Shown: in pieces, positions 47,071 to 57,402 of the stretch
How the letters are laid out: each line of letters begins with the position of its first letter
Position numbering within the stretch: position 1 is the first letter of the stretch
Assembly (NCBI GenBank): GCA_035293985.1
Contig: DATGLS010000014.1
Span: 247,508 to 311,507, forward strand
From: JAVDCA01 sp035293985
Lineage (GTDB): Bacteria; Pseudomonadota; Alphaproteobacteria; Rhizobiales; Xanthobacteraceae
Reading direction: 5' to 3'
DNA: 64,000 nucleotides
Notes under the pieces: model-generated
Database searches by the model: none
What the model saw: the letters and a program-made list of their open reading frames with translations, nothing else
What the model was told of the DNA's origin: nothing
Position numbers and translations under genes: made by a program

Positions 47071-49044
47071 TTAAAATTCAGCGTGCAGGCGGCCGGAAAA
47101 AATCGACACCGGGCCGCGGTCGGCGTTGTAGCCGGGATTGTCGACGAACTGATAGTCGAACGTCAGGTTCGTTCCCTTGAACAGGGAATACGAATAGTAG
47201 GTCTCGAGAATACGCTCGGTGCGGTAGTTCAGCGCGCCATCGCCGAGCAGGATTCCGGTGCCGCCGGCGGCGAGAAAGTCGCGGTGGTCTTGCGAAAGTC
47301 CGTTGACGACGCCGCCGATGCCGATCGTGTCATCGGGGCGGCCCCAGCGGGTGCCCTTGATCGAGACGCCGCCGGCGAGGCTGCGATCGATGTCGGTGAA
47401 CGCCATGATCTCGGTATGGCCCTCGTTCCAGCTCCAGCGCCCGAACAGGCCGACGTCGTCGCTGAGCGACTGCTCGAGATTGAGAATATAGCCGTACTTG
47501 ATGCGGGTCTGCCGGGTCTGCGAGATATCGAGGTTGAGCGCCGGGTTGTCGAGGGTCTCGCGATAGCTGCCGGCGAACGCGCTGTTGAGCCATGGCGTGA
47601 TGCGCAGCTTGCCGGGGTGCGAGAACAGATCGTAGCGCTCCTCCAGCTCGAGCACATATTCGCCGCGCTGAAACAGGTTCATGTCGAAATTGCTCGAGTT
47701 CGATTGGCTGTTCATCAGGAAATAGCCGGCGCGCAGCGCCCAATTCTTCTGATTGTATTCGAGGGTTGCGCCATAGGTGATCCCGATCTTGTCGGCCGAA
47801 TAGTCGAACGCGCCTGCCGCCCACAGCGCCCAGTTCATGAAATCCTTGCGCGGGTCGCCGGCGTAAGAATTGGCGTCGAACACGTCGCTCACCGAGAAGC
47901 GACCGATCTGGAAGGTGAGCCGCGAGATGTCGAGCTTGTCGGACAGCTGGTTCGGCGCGCTGTCGAGCTTTTCCTGCTCGCCGCCGAAGCCGAAGGTCTG
48001 GCGCAGGAACAGCTTCGACGTGCTGTAGCGCGGCGTCGGAAAGTCCGACTTCTGCGCCTCACCGTTGGGAAACCCTGCGATGCCGACCGTGTCGCTCAGG
48101 CCGAAACCCTGCAACAGCTCCGGCGTGTAGTAGACCTCGCCACCATCCCATAGCCGCGCGCCGACGAAAGCGCTCATCGTCCAGGTCTCTTTCGTCTGCG
48201 CGAATGGCGACAGGCTGTTCGGGCCCTGGTATGGCGAGCGGAACGACGGATAGCCCTGTTGAATGTAGGTCGTCTGCGCATGCATCTCCCAATCAGGCGA
48301 GTCGGTGCCGGCCTGCGCGGAGGTGTCGCCGGCGGCCATCGAACCGAAATCGCCGAGCCTGCGGTTCAATCCGATGCGCAACTCCTGGAAATCGAAAGTC
48401 GAGTTGTACCGGGTCCCGGAGGGGAATTGGGCCCCGGCGCTGTCGTACCGGTGATAAATGTATTCGAGCCGCGTGCTCCAGTGCTGCGACAGCGCATATT
48501 CGGCGCCGGCGCCCACGGCCCAGCCGGAATGAATGTCGAGCTGCTTCTCCTGGTCGCTCGTCGGCGGCTGGTTGAGCATGCGGGTGGCCGCGAAGGCGTA
48601 GCCTCCGGTCACGTAGATCATCCATGGATCGAGCACATAGCCCAACCGAGCTCGCACCGTACCCGCATAATCCATCTGCTCGGTGACGTTGCTGCGCGCG
48701 GTCGGAATCGATTCGATGATCGGGCTCGATTCCCAATAATTGAGGAACGTCAGGTCGGTCTCGACGCCGAGCAGGAGATGCGATGGGAGCACGACGTTGT
48801 AGCCGAACTGCACCCCGCCCGAGAGGCCGCCGAACGTGTTGGTGCCGGGCGTCGCGCCCGGATCGAAGACGGTCGCGTTGGCGTTTCCGGTGGTGTAGCC
48901 GACATGGCCGCCGAAATAGAATCCGCGCCAATCGTAGGCCGATAACGCTGGCGCCTTGACGGGCATGCCCTGATCGGCCGCGGCTGCCGGAGCTGCGGCG
49001 GCGGTCGCGAGTGCCATTGCGGCGACGAGCCAGAGTTTCGTCAC
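47071..49044 (-). CDS. Fusion outer membrane protein: Omp25/RopB-like barrel plus OprB-type porin
   Basis: A 657-residue outer membrane protein. After a signal peptide (LWLVAAMALATAAAAPAAAA) comes a small barrel of the Omp25/RopB type, about residues 35-240: YDWRGFYFGGHVGYTTGNAN, GGVQFGYNVVLPSHLLLGVE, YAGTVRARLGYVLDPWMIYV, RLEYIYHRYD. The rest is an OprB-like carbohydrate porin: SRLTFQIGRFSVSDVFD, GGVSIKGTRWGRPDDTIGIG, FLAAGGTGILLGDG and the C-terminal LHAEF with terminal Phe needed for barrel insertion. I chose the GTG at 49044 with AAAGGTG about 6 bases upstream. Function is probably sugar or organic solute uptake (inference). Confidence 0.85.
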   Translation of the reverse strand: MTKLWLVAAMALATAAAAPAAAADQGMPVKAPALSAYDWRGFYFGGHVGYTTGNANATVFDPGATPGTNTFGGLSGGVQFGYNVVLPSHLLLGVETDLTFLNYWESSPIIESIPTARSNVTEQMDYAGTVRARLGYVLDPWMIYVTGGYAFAATRMLNQPPTSDQEKQLDIHSGWAVGAGAEYALSQHWSTRLEYIYHRYDSAGAQFPSGTRYNSTFDFQELRIGLNRRLGDFGSMAAGDTSAQAGTDSPDWEMHAQTTYIQQGYPSFRSPYQGPNSLSPFAQTKETWTMSAFVGARLWDGGEVYYTPELLQGFGLSDTVGIAGFPNGEAQKSDFPTPRYSTSKLFLRQTFGFGGEQEKLDSAPNQLSDKLDISRLTFQIGRFSVSDVFDANSYAGDPRKDFMNWALWAAGAFDYSADKIGITYGATLEYNQKNWALRAGYFLMNSQSNSSNFDMNLFQRGEYVLELEERYDLFSHPGKLRITPWLNSAFAGSYRETLDNPALNLDISQTRQTRIKYGYILNLEQSLSDDVGLFGRWSWNEGHTEIMAFTDIDRSLAGGVSIKGTRWGRPDDTIGIGGVVNGLSQDHRDFLAAGGTGILLGDGALNYRTERILETYYSYSLFKGTNLTFDYQFVDNPGYNADRGPVSIFSGRLHAEF

Positions 49045-49266
49045 GACACACCTTTGGCGAACGCCGGACCGGCGCGGCCCGATCCGACGCTCATGGCCGG
49101 CGCAGGTCGGTCGCATCCGTGAATGACTGATCGGTGACAAAACATTCGGCGCCGCAGCCCCCGTGACGGCGCTCAACGATAGCAATGTTCGGCGTGACGA
49201 CAAAGGCGCCGCGCGATTCTCTTGGGGATGTTACAGCATTACATTCCGGCAGGGGACGCCGCGCCG

Positions 49267-52200
49267 TCACTCGGCCGGCTGCACCGCCGGCGCGCGGCGC
49301 GGGCCGCGCCACAGCCGATGGCCCCACAGCCGCAGCCGGTCGAAATAGAGGTAGATCACGGGCGTCGTGTAGAGGGTGAGGAGCTGGCTCATCAGCAGCC
49401 CGCCGACGATCACGATCCCGAGCGGCTGGCGCAGCTCGCTGCCCTCGCCGACGCTGAGCGTGAGCGGCACGGCGCCGAGCATGGCCGCCATGGTCGTCAT
49501 CATGATGGGGCGGAAGCGCATCAGGCACGCCTGGAAGATCGCGTCGCGGCTCGATAGATGGTGCGTGCGCTCGGCGTCGAGCGCGAAGTCGATCATCATG
49601 ATCGCGTTCTTCTTGACGATGCCGATGAGCAGGATCACGCCGATCAGCGCGATCAGGCTGAATTCGGTGTGGAAGAACAACAGCGCCATCACGGCGCCGA
49701 CGCCGGCGGACGGCAGTGTCGAGAGAATCGTGATCGGGTGGACGAAGCTCTCGTAGAGCATGCCCAGCACGATGTACACGGCGATGAAGGCAGCCGCGAT
49801 GAGGAATTTCTCGTTGTCGAGCGATGCCTGGAACTGACGCGCCGTGCCCTGGAAGCTGCCGTGGATCGAGGCCGGTACACCGATCTTCAACATCATCTCG
49901 TCGATCGCTGCGACGGCGTCGCTCAACGCATAGCCTGGATTGAGGTTGAACGAGATCGTGGTGGCCACGAACGGGCCCTGGTGATTGACGGCAAGCGGCG
50001 TGTCGCCCGGGCCGAAATGGGTGACGGCGGCGAGCGGCACCATGGTCTCGCGCGATGTGCTCACGGCGGCGCCGGTCGAGGTCGCGCCGTGCCCCGAATT
50101 GGCGATGGAATTGTTGGCGAGATTGCGGGCGGTGTCGGCCGCGATCGATGCCGCGCTGCTGCTGATCTTGCTGCTGACGACGGTGCCGGCCACCGCCTGG
50201 GTCGCCTGCGTGCCGCCGACACTGCCGCCGGAGGTGCTCACGTAGATGTCCTTGAGCGTCTCGGGTCGCTGCCAGTACTGCGGCGCCACCTCCATGATCA
50301 CATGATACTGGTTGCGCGCCGCGTAGATGGTCGAGACCTGGCGCTGGCCGAACGCGTCGTAGAGCGTGTTGTCGATCTGGCTCACCTGGATGCCGAGCCG
50401 CGCTGCCGTCGGCCGGTCGATGACGATGTCGGTCTCGAGCCCCTTGTTCTGCTGGTCGGAATTGACCGAGTTGAGCTGCGGCAGCGGCTGCATGGCGGCG
50501 AGGATTTTCGGTCCCCACTGGTAGAGCAGGTCGAGGTCGTCCGCCTGCAGCGTATATTCGTACTGAGCGGCGGATTGTCGCCCGCCGACGCGGATGTCCT
50601 GCACCGGGATGAAGAACAGGCTCGCGCCCGGCACCTGCGCGGTCTCGCGCGAGAGTCGGGCGATCACCTGGTCGATCGCGGCGCGCTGGTTGCGCGGCTT
50701 GAGCGACGCGAAGGTGAAGCCGGAGTTCGTCTGGCCGCCGCCCGTGAACCCGACGATGCTGGCAATCGCCGGATCCTTGCTCACGATGGTCATGAACTCG
50801 GTCAGCTTCTGCGACATCGCCTGGAACGAAATGCTCTGGTCGGCCCGGATCTGCCCGATCAGCCGGCCGGTGTCCTGCTGCGGGAAGAAGCCCTGCGGGA
50901 TGTACAGGAACAGAACGTAATTGAGCGCGATCGTGACGAGCAGGCTCAGCACCACCAGCGCGGGATGGCGCAGCGCGACGCTGAGCGTGCGCTCGTAGGC
51001 GTGCAGCATGCCGTTGAAGACGCGTTCGCTCGCCTGGTAGAGCCGCCCGTGCCGGCGCGGCCCGCGCCCGAGCACGAACGCGCACAGCATCGGCGTGGTC
51101 GTCAGCGACACGACCAGCGACACCAGGATCGCGATCGAGAGCGTCAGCGCGAACTCGCGAAACAGCCGGCCGACGATGCCGGCCATGAGCAGGATCGGGA
51201 TGAACACCGCGATCAGCGACAGGCTCATCGAGACCACCGTGAAGCCGACCTCGCGCGCGCCCTGCAGCGCCGCCTCGAGCCGCGACATGCCGGCCTCTAG
51301 GTGGCGGGTGATGTTCTCCACCACGACGATCGCGTCGTCGACCACGAACCCGGTCGCGATCGTGAGCGCCATCAGCGACAGGTTGTTGAGGCTGAAGCCC
51401 AGCATGTACATGAAACCGAACGTGCCGAGCAGCGAGATCGGCACCGCCAGCGAGGGCACCAGCGTCGCCCATGGGTCGCGCAGGAACGCGAACACGACCA
51501 GGACCACCAGGAAGATGGCGATCACCAGGGTCATCTCGACGTCGTGCAGCGACGAGCGGATGGTGGTCGAGCGGTCGATCGCGATCGAGACGTCGATGGT
51601 TCTCGGAATCGAGGCCTCGAGCTCGGGCAGCAGCGCCTTCACGTTGTCGACGGTGTCGATGATGTTGGCGCCGGGCTGACGGCTGATGATGATCAGCACG
51701 GCCGGCCGGCCGTTGGCGAGGCCGGCGTTGCGGATATTCTCGACCGAATCGCTGACCTGGCCGAGGTCGGAGAGGCGCACCGGCGCGCCGTTGCGATACG
51801 CGACCACCAGCCCCTTGTATTGATCCGCCTTGCTGGCCTGGTCGTTGTCGTAGAGCTGGTAGCGATTCTCGCCGACGTCGATCGAGCCCTTCGGGCTGTG
51901 CGCATTGGCCGACGAGAGCGCGGCGCGCACGTCCTCGAGGCCGATCCCGTACTTGAACAAGGCCGTGGGATTGAGCTCGGCGCGCACCGCGGGCAGCGCG
52001 CTGCCGCTCACCTGCACCTCGCCGACGCCGTCGACCTGCGACAGGCGTTGCGCCAGCACGGTGGTCGCCTGGTCGTACATGTCGCCGCGGGTGAGGACGT
52101 CCGAGGTCAGCGCCAGGATCAGGATCGGGGCGTCGGCCGGGTTCACCTTCTTGTAGGTCGGGTTGGAGCGCAGGCTCGCCGGCAGGTCGACGCGCGCCGC

Positions 52201-52539
52201 GTTGATCGCCGCCTGCACGTCGCGCGCGGCGCCGTCGATGTCGCGGTCGAGCCCGAACTGCAACGTGATCCGCGTCCCGCCGACGGTCGATTGCGAGGTC
52301 ATTTCGCTCACATCGGCGATCTGTCCGAGGTGGCGCTCGAGCGGGGTCGCGACCGTGGTCGCCACCACCTGCGGGCTCGCGCCGGGCAACTGCGCCCGCA
52401 CCGAGATCGTCGGGTAGTCGACCTGCGGCAAGGGCGACACCGGCAGCTGGAAGAACGCCATCGCGCCCGCGGCCGCGAGGCCGAAGGTCAGCAGCGTGGT
52501 CGCCACCGGCCGCCGGATGAAGGGCGTCGAGATGCTCAC
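49267..52539 (-). CDS. RND multidrug transporter, second inner-membrane subunit (MdtC-like)
   Basis: A 1090-residue HAE1-type RND protein. N-terminal IRRPVATTLLTFGLAAAGAM and PVSPLPQVDYPTISV, and TM4 with TGFVVDDAIVVVENI (Asp pair, about residue 395) show the proton relay of drug pumps. Starts with GTG at 52539, which overlaps the MdtB-like stop as GTGA. MdtB and MdtC type subunits form heterotrimers in Escherichia coli. It exports drugs, bile salts or similar; the substrate is not visible. It is the last gene of the unit. Confidence 0.93.
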   Translation of the reverse strand: MSISTPFIRRPVATTLLTFGLAAAGAMAFFQLPVSPLPQVDYPTISVRAQLPGASPQVVATTVATPLERHLGQIADVSEMTSQSTVGGTRITLQFGLDRDIDGAARDVQAAINAARVDLPASLRSNPTYKKVNPADAPILILALTSDVLTRGDMYDQATTVLAQRLSQVDGVGEVQVSGSALPAVRAELNPTALFKYGIGLEDVRAALSSANAHSPKGSIDVGENRYQLYDNDQASKADQYKGLVVAYRNGAPVRLSDLGQVSDSVENIRNAGLANGRPAVLIIISRQPGANIIDTVDNVKALLPELEASIPRTIDVSIAIDRSTTIRSSLHDVEMTLVIAIFLVVLVVFAFLRDPWATLVPSLAVPISLLGTFGFMYMLGFSLNNLSLMALTIATGFVVDDAIVVVENITRHLEAGMSRLEAALQGAREVGFTVVSMSLSLIAVFIPILLMAGIVGRLFREFALTLSIAILVSLVVSLTTTPMLCAFVLGRGPRRHGRLYQASERVFNGMLHAYERTLSVALRHPALVVLSLLVTIALNYVLFLYIPQGFFPQQDTGRLIGQIRADQSISFQAMSQKLTEFMTIVSKDPAIASIVGFTGGGQTNSGFTFASLKPRNQRAAIDQVIARLSRETAQVPGASLFFIPVQDIRVGGRQSAAQYEYTLQADDLDLLYQWGPKILAAMQPLPQLNSVNSDQQNKGLETDIVIDRPTAARLGIQVSQIDNTLYDAFGQRQVSTIYAARNQYHVIMEVAPQYWQRPETLKDIYVSTSGGSVGGTQATQAVAGTVVSSKISSSAASIAADTARNLANNSIANSGHGATSTGAAVSTSRETMVPLAAVTHFGPGDTPLAVNHQGPFVATTISFNLNPGYALSDAVAAIDEMMLKIGVPASIHGSFQGTARQFQASLDNEKFLIAAAFIAVYIVLGMLYESFVHPITILSTLPSAGVGAVMALLFFHTEFSLIALIGVILLIGIVKKNAIMMIDFALDAERTHHLSSRDAIFQACLMRFRPIMMTTMAAMLGAVPLTLSVGEGSELRQPLGIVIVGGLLMSQLLTLYTTPVIYLYFDRLRLWGHRLWRGPRRAPAVQPAE

Positions 52540-55500
52540 GGCAGCGCGCCTTCGGGGCCATGCGCGCCGGCCGCCCCGGCCGTGCCGGTGAGCCGCGTCG
52601 CGATCCGGTCGAACCACAGGTAGATCACCGGCGTGGTGAATAGGGTGAGCACCTGGCTCACCAGCAGGCCGCCGACGATCGAGATGCCGAGCGGATGACG
52701 CAGCTCGGAGCCGACGCCGCTGCCGACCATCAGCGGCAGCGCGCCGAGCACCGCCGCCATGGTCGTCATCAGGATCGGCCGGAAGCGCAGCAGGCAGGCC
52801 TGGTAGATCGCGTCGCGCGGCGAGCGGCCGTGATTGCGCTGCTCGTCGAGCGCGAAATCGATCATCATGATGGCGTTCTTCTTGACGATGCCGATGAGCA
52901 GGATGATGCCGATGATCGCGATGATGGTGAGGTCGTCGCCCGCGATCATCAGCGCGAGCAGCGCGCCGATGCCGGCCGACGGCAGGGTCGAGAGGATCGT
53001 GAGCGGGTGAATGAAGCTCTCGTACAGCACGCCGAGCACGATGTAGACGGTCACGATTGCGGCGAGGATCAGGAACAGCTCGTTCGACAGCGCCGATTGG
53101 AACGCGAGCGCGGCGCCCTGGAAGCTGGTGATGACGCTCGCAGGCGCGCCGATGTCGATCTTGGCCTGGCGGATCGCCTCCACGGCCTCGCCGAGGGAGG
53201 CGCCCGGCGCGAGGTTGAACGAGATCGTGTTGGAGGGAAACTGCGCCAGGTGATTGATCTGCAGCGGTGCCGTCTGCTCGTGGACCTTGACCAATACCGA
53301 CAGCGGCACCTGGCCCGATCCGGTCGAGGTCGGCAGGTAGATGTCGGAAAGGGACGTGAGCGATTGCTGCAGCTTCGGATCGGCCTGGAGGATCACCCGA
53401 TACTGATTGGTGTTGGTGAAGATGGTCGACACGATGCGCTGACCGAAAGCGTCGTAGAGCGCGTTGTCGATGGTCGCCGGCGTGATGCCGAAACGCCCGG
53501 CAGTGTCGCGGTCGATGTCGATGAAGGCCGAGAGGCCGCGGGCCGAGAGGTCGGAAGCCACGTCGGCGAGCTGCGGCAGCGTATTGAGCTTGTCGACCAG
53601 CCGCTGCACCCAGTCGGCGAGCTCGGTCGGATTGGCGTCCTCGACGATGAACTGGTACTGCGTCTTGCTGATCACATCGTCGATGGTCAGGTCCTGGACC
53701 GGCTGCATGTAGAGCGTGATGCCCGAGATCTGCGCGGTTTCCTGCTGCAGGCGGCGGATGGTCGCCGAGATGTCCCCCGTGCGCTGCTCGTGCGGCTTGA
53801 GATTGATCAGGATGCGGCCGCTGTTGAGGGTCGTGTTGGCGCCGTCGACGCCGATGAAGGATGACAGGCTGGCGACGTCGGGGTCCTTGAGGATGGCGGC
53901 CGCGAGCGCCTGCTGGCGGTCCGCCATCGCGCGGTAGGAGACCGAGTCCGGCGCCTGGGTGATGGCCTGGATCAGGCCGGTGTCTTGGGTCGGGAAGAAG
54001 CCTTTAGGGATGACGATGTAGAGCGCGGCGGTGAGCGCGAACGTCCCGAGCGCGACCAGGAGGGTCGCGCCTTGGCGGTCGAGCACCCAGGTGAGCATGC
54101 GCCCATAGCCGCGGATCAGCGCGTCGAACCACTCGCGGTTCCAGCGCTGGAAGCGGTTCTCGCGCTCCTCGGCGGCGGACTTGAGCAGCTTGGCGCAGGC
54201 CATCGGCACGAGCGTCAGCGACACCGCCGCCGAGATCAGGATGGTGACCGCGAGCGTGATGGCGAACTCGCGAAATAGCCGCCCCACGACGTCGGCCATG
54301 AACAGCAGCGGAATGAGGACGGCGATCAGCGAGATGGTCAGCGAGATGATGGTGAAGCCGACCTGCTCGGAGCCGATCAGCGCCGCCTCCTGCGGGGTGT
54401 CGCCCTCCTCGATGTAGCGCGAGATGTTCTCGATCACGACGATCGCGTCGTCGACCACGAAGCCGGACGCGATGGTGAGCGCCATCAGTGACAGGTTGTC
54501 GAGGCTGAAGCCGAGCATGTACATGGCGCCGAAGGTGCCGACGAGCGAGAGCGGCACCGACAGGCTCGGGATGATGGTGGCGCGCGCGCTGCGCAGGAAG
54601 ATGAAGATCACCGCCACCACCAGCACGACGGCGAGGCTGAGCTCGAACTCGACGTCGTGCACCGACGCGCGAATCGTCACCGTGCGGTCGGTGAGCATCG
54701 TGATGTCGATGGCGGCCGGCAGCCCGGCCTGCAGCTGCGGCAGCAGCTGCTTGATCCGGTCCGCCACCTCGATGACGTTGGCGCCGGGCTGGCGCTGGAT
54801 GTTGAGGATGACGGCCGGCTCGGCATTCATCCAGGCGGCGAGAAAATCGTTTTGCGCACCCTCGATGACGTTGGCGACGTCGCTCAGCTTGACGGGCGAG
54901 CCGTTTTTGTAGGCGACGATCAGGTCCTTGTACTGATCGGCGCTCTGCAGCTGGTCGTTGGCGTTGATCGTGTAGGCGCGTGCCGGGCCGTCGAAGCTTC
55001 CCTTCGGCGTGTTGACGTTGGCGTTGCCCAGGGTGGTGCGCAGATCGTCGATGTTGAGCCCGTAGGCGGCGAGCTTGCGGGTGTCGGCCTGGACGCGCAC
55101 GGCCGGCCGCTGCCCGCCGCTGATGCTGACGAGCCCGATGCCGGGCAGCTGCGAGATCTTCTGAGCGAGGCGCGTTTCGGCGAGATCCTCGATCTGCGGC
55201 AGCGGCAGCGTCTTCGAGGTGAGCGCGAGCGTCACGATCGGGGCGTCGGCCGGATTGACCTTGGCGTAGATCGGCGGCGCCGGCAGGTCGGAGGGCAAGA
55301 GGTTGCCGGCCGCGTTGATCGCCGCCTGCACCTCCTGCTCGGCGATGTCGAGGCTGAGGTTGAGCGTGAACTGCAGCGTGATGACCGAGGCGCCGGCGGA
55401 GCTGGTCGAGCTCATCTGGCGCAAGCCGGGCATCTGGCCGAGCTGCACCTCGAGCGGCGCCGTCACCGACGACGTCATCACGTCCGGGCTCGCGCCCGGA

Positions 55501-55652
55501 TAGAAGGTCTGCACCTGGATCGTCGGGTAGTCCACCTCCGGCAGCGCCGAGAGCGGCAGGAACTGGAACGCGACGATGCCGGAGAGCATGATCGCGATCA
55601 TCAGCAGCGACGTCGCCACCGGCCGCAGGATGAAGATGCGTGACGGACTCAT
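52536..55652 (-). CDS. RND multidrug transporter, first inner-membrane subunit (MdtB-like)
   Basis: A 1038-residue HAE1-type RND protein. It begins FILRPVATSLLMIAIMLSGI then LSALPEVDYPTIQVQTFYPG, with the periplasmic porter domain PVKLSDVANVIEGAQNDFLA and TM4 ASGFVVDDAIVVIENISRYI carrying the Asp pair. It is close in order and sequence to MdtB, and its end overlaps the MdtC-like gene start as GTGA. Its start is 67 bases after the MFP gene. Two RND subunits in tandem are the hallmark of the MdtABC type. Confidence 0.94.
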   Translation of the reverse strand: MSPSRIFILRPVATSLLMIAIMLSGIVAFQFLPLSALPEVDYPTIQVQTFYPGASPDVMTSSVTAPLEVQLGQMPGLRQMSSTSSAGASVITLQFTLNLSLDIAEQEVQAAINAAGNLLPSDLPAPPIYAKVNPADAPIVTLALTSKTLPLPQIEDLAETRLAQKISQLPGIGLVSISGGQRPAVRVQADTRKLAAYGLNIDDLRTTLGNANVNTPKGSFDGPARAYTINANDQLQSADQYKDLIVAYKNGSPVKLSDVANVIEGAQNDFLAAWMNAEPAVILNIQRQPGANVIEVADRIKQLLPQLQAGLPAAIDITMLTDRTVTIRASVHDVEFELSLAVVLVVAVIFIFLRSARATIIPSLSVPLSLVGTFGAMYMLGFSLDNLSLMALTIASGFVVDDAIVVIENISRYIEEGDTPQEAALIGSEQVGFTIISLTISLIAVLIPLLFMADVVGRLFREFAITLAVTILISAAVSLTLVPMACAKLLKSAAEERENRFQRWNREWFDALIRGYGRMLTWVLDRQGATLLVALGTFALTAALYIVIPKGFFPTQDTGLIQAITQAPDSVSYRAMADRQQALAAAILKDPDVASLSSFIGVDGANTTLNSGRILINLKPHEQRTGDISATIRRLQQETAQISGITLYMQPVQDLTIDDVISKTQYQFIVEDANPTELADWVQRLVDKLNTLPQLADVASDLSARGLSAFIDIDRDTAGRFGITPATIDNALYDAFGQRIVSTIFTNTNQYRVILQADPKLQQSLTSLSDIYLPTSTGSGQVPLSVLVKVHEQTAPLQINHLAQFPSNTISFNLAPGASLGEAVEAIRQAKIDIGAPASVITSFQGAALAFQSALSNELFLILAAIVTVYIVLGVLYESFIHPLTILSTLPSAGIGALLALMIAGDDLTIIAIIGIILLIGIVKKNAIMMIDFALDEQRNHGRSPRDAIYQACLLRFRPILMTTMAAVLGALPLMVGSGVGSELRHPLGISIVGGLLVSQVLTLFTTPVIYLWFDRIATRLTGTAGAAGAHGPEGALP

Positions 55653-55719
55653 GCTGCCGCTCTGCGTTGCGCCGCGGAGACACTGCCTTTCATCGACGGG
55701 AGCATGGGTCCCTCGATGA

Positions 55720-57012
55720 TCAGTTCTGGTTGTCGCGCCGCCGGCGGCGGCCCTGATTGGGATTCGGGTTCGCCGGAGCGGCCGGGGCGGCGTTGTCGCC
55801 CGGTCCGCGCACCGTCACTTGGACGCCGTCGCGCAGCTTGTCGGCGCCATCGACCACAACCTGGTCTCCGGGCTTGAGGCCGCTCTTCACCGAGACGCGG
55901 TCGGCGTCGGTCGGCCCGAGCACGACCTTCTGGACCGACACCGTGCTCTTCTGCGGATCGAGCAGATAGACGAACGTGCCGGGCGCGCCGCGTTGGACCG
56001 CGGCGGTCGGGATGATCGGCGTGTTGTGCAGCGTGTCGACCAAGAGCGAAATGTTGACGAACTGATTGGGAAACAGCGCGCCGTCGCCGTTGTCGAATTG
56101 GGCGCGCAGCTTCAGCGTGCCGGTGGTCGTGTCGATCTGGTTGTCGAGCGAGGACACCGTGCCGACCGCGAGCCTGGTCGAGCCGCTCCGGTCGAAAGCG
56201 GTGGCCTCGAGCGTCGCGCCGGCCTTCAGGCGGGCGAAGATCGGCGGCAGATTGTCCTCGGCGGTGGTGAAGATCACGCTGATCGGCGACAGCTGGGTGA
56301 TGGTGACGAGGCCATTGGCGTCGTTGGGCGTCACGTAGTTGCCGGGATCGACCAGCCGCAGGCCGAGCCGGCCGTTCACCGGCGCGACGATGTGGCAGTA
56401 GGCGATGTTGAGATTGGCGGTGTCGATCTGCGCCTGGTCGGTGATGATGTTGCCTTCATCCTGCTTCACCGTCGCGACCTGCTGGTCGAGCTGCTGGCGC
56501 GGGATGGCGTTGGATTTGACGAGGCCCTGATAGCGCTCGAGGTCGAGCTTGGCGCTCTCGAGCAAGGCCTGGTCGCGCTTGAGCGCGCCCTGGCCCTGGG
56601 CGAGCGAAAGCTGGTAGGGGCGCGAATCGATCTCGGCGAGCAGATCGCCCTTCTTGACGATCTGGCCTTCGGTGTAGTTCACCGCGATCAGCTGGCCGCT
56701 GATCTGGCTCTTGATGGTGATGGTCGCGAGTGACGTGACGGTGCCGAGCGCATTGATCGTCACGTTGATGTCGCCGCTCGTGACGGTCGCGGTCGCGACC
56801 GGCGGCACCGCGTTTCGTCCGCCGCGCGGGTTCGCCGGCTTGCCCTGCGGCCACACCCACCAGACGGCGCCCGCGATCGCAACGAGAATGAGCCCGGCCA
56901 CGATCCAGCCGCCCGCTCCGCTGCGGCGCGGCGCGGCCGGTGCCGGTCGCGTGGGCGCATCTGCCGGCTTCGTCTGCCCGGGCCACGCTTCGGTCTTGGT
57001 ACGATCATCCAT
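55720..57012 (-). CDS. Membrane fusion protein of the MdtABC-like pump
   Basis: A 430-residue adaptor. The N-terminal cytosolic tail is Pro/Ala-rich, followed by a hydrophobic anchor (about residues 34-56, GGWIVAGLILVAIAGAVWWV). The lipoyl-like half KSQISGQLIAVNYTEGQIVK KGDLLAEIDSRPYQL, alpha-hairpin, IVAPVNGRLGLRLVDPGNYV and C-terminal beta-barrel domain are in the expected order. The C-terminus ends with Arg and Asn-rich NPNQGRRRRRDNQN, unusual for the family. First of the MdtABC-type genes; the outer membrane factor lies upstream across a 390-bp gap. Confidence 0.92.
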   Translation of the reverse strand: MDDRTKTEAWPGQTKPADAPTRPAPAAPRRSGAGGWIVAGLILVAIAGAVWWVWPQGKPANPRGGRNAVPPVATATVTSGDINVTINALGTVTSLATITIKSQISGQLIAVNYTEGQIVKKGDLLAEIDSRPYQLSLAQGQGALKRDQALLESAKLDLERYQGLVKSNAIPRQQLDQQVATVKQDEGNIITDQAQIDTANLNIAYCHIVAPVNGRLGLRLVDPGNYVTPNDANGLVTITQLSPISVIFTTAEDNLPPIFARLKAGATLEATAFDRSGSTRLAVGTVSSLDNQIDTTTGTLKLRAQFDNGDGALFPNQFVNISLLVDTLHNTPIIPTAAVQRGAPGTFVYLLDPQKSTVSVQKVVLGPTDADRVSVKSGLKPGDQVVVDGADKLRDGVQVTVRGPGDNAAPAAPANPNPNQGRRRRRDNQN

Positions 57013-57402
57013 GTTGCACCGTACGATCTACCCGAAGCCGGAAGTCTGCCGCCAGCTTGCGGACACTATTGGTCGACGCTTCGTGGGTCAGGGTTCAGGG
57101 GACCAAGGTTCATGCGGCTCTCGCGCGCTCGGCGGCACGGTCTTTTGCACCAAGGTCCATGCTTCCAGAGCCCGGATGTCAGCCACCTTTCCGGATCATT
57201 AAAAAATGCACAGGAACGATGATTCGTCCGTGCCATCCAGAGTCATGTGGTGACTCATATCGGCGCCGGCAAACACCGCGTCCACTTGCCGAACCATGCG
57301 CTGGCGCGAGGCACAATGCCCGTTTTTGCCTGCTGAGGCAACGCGGATCGGCCCCAGCGCGGCGCCGTCGCAGCGTTCCCCGGGGCGCGGCTCACGGAAA
57401 AC
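57013..57402. other. Gap between the outer membrane factor and MdtA-like genes
   Basis: 390 bases with no supported gene. It contains an AT-patch CATTAAAAAATGCACAG near 57197-57213 and a near-repeated ACCAAGGTTCATG (57103-57115) and ACCAAGGTCCATG (57149-57161), spaced 46 bases. No terminator hairpin or clear promoter was recognised, so the three downstream genes could either have their own promoter here or be co-transcribed. Confidence 0.5.
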
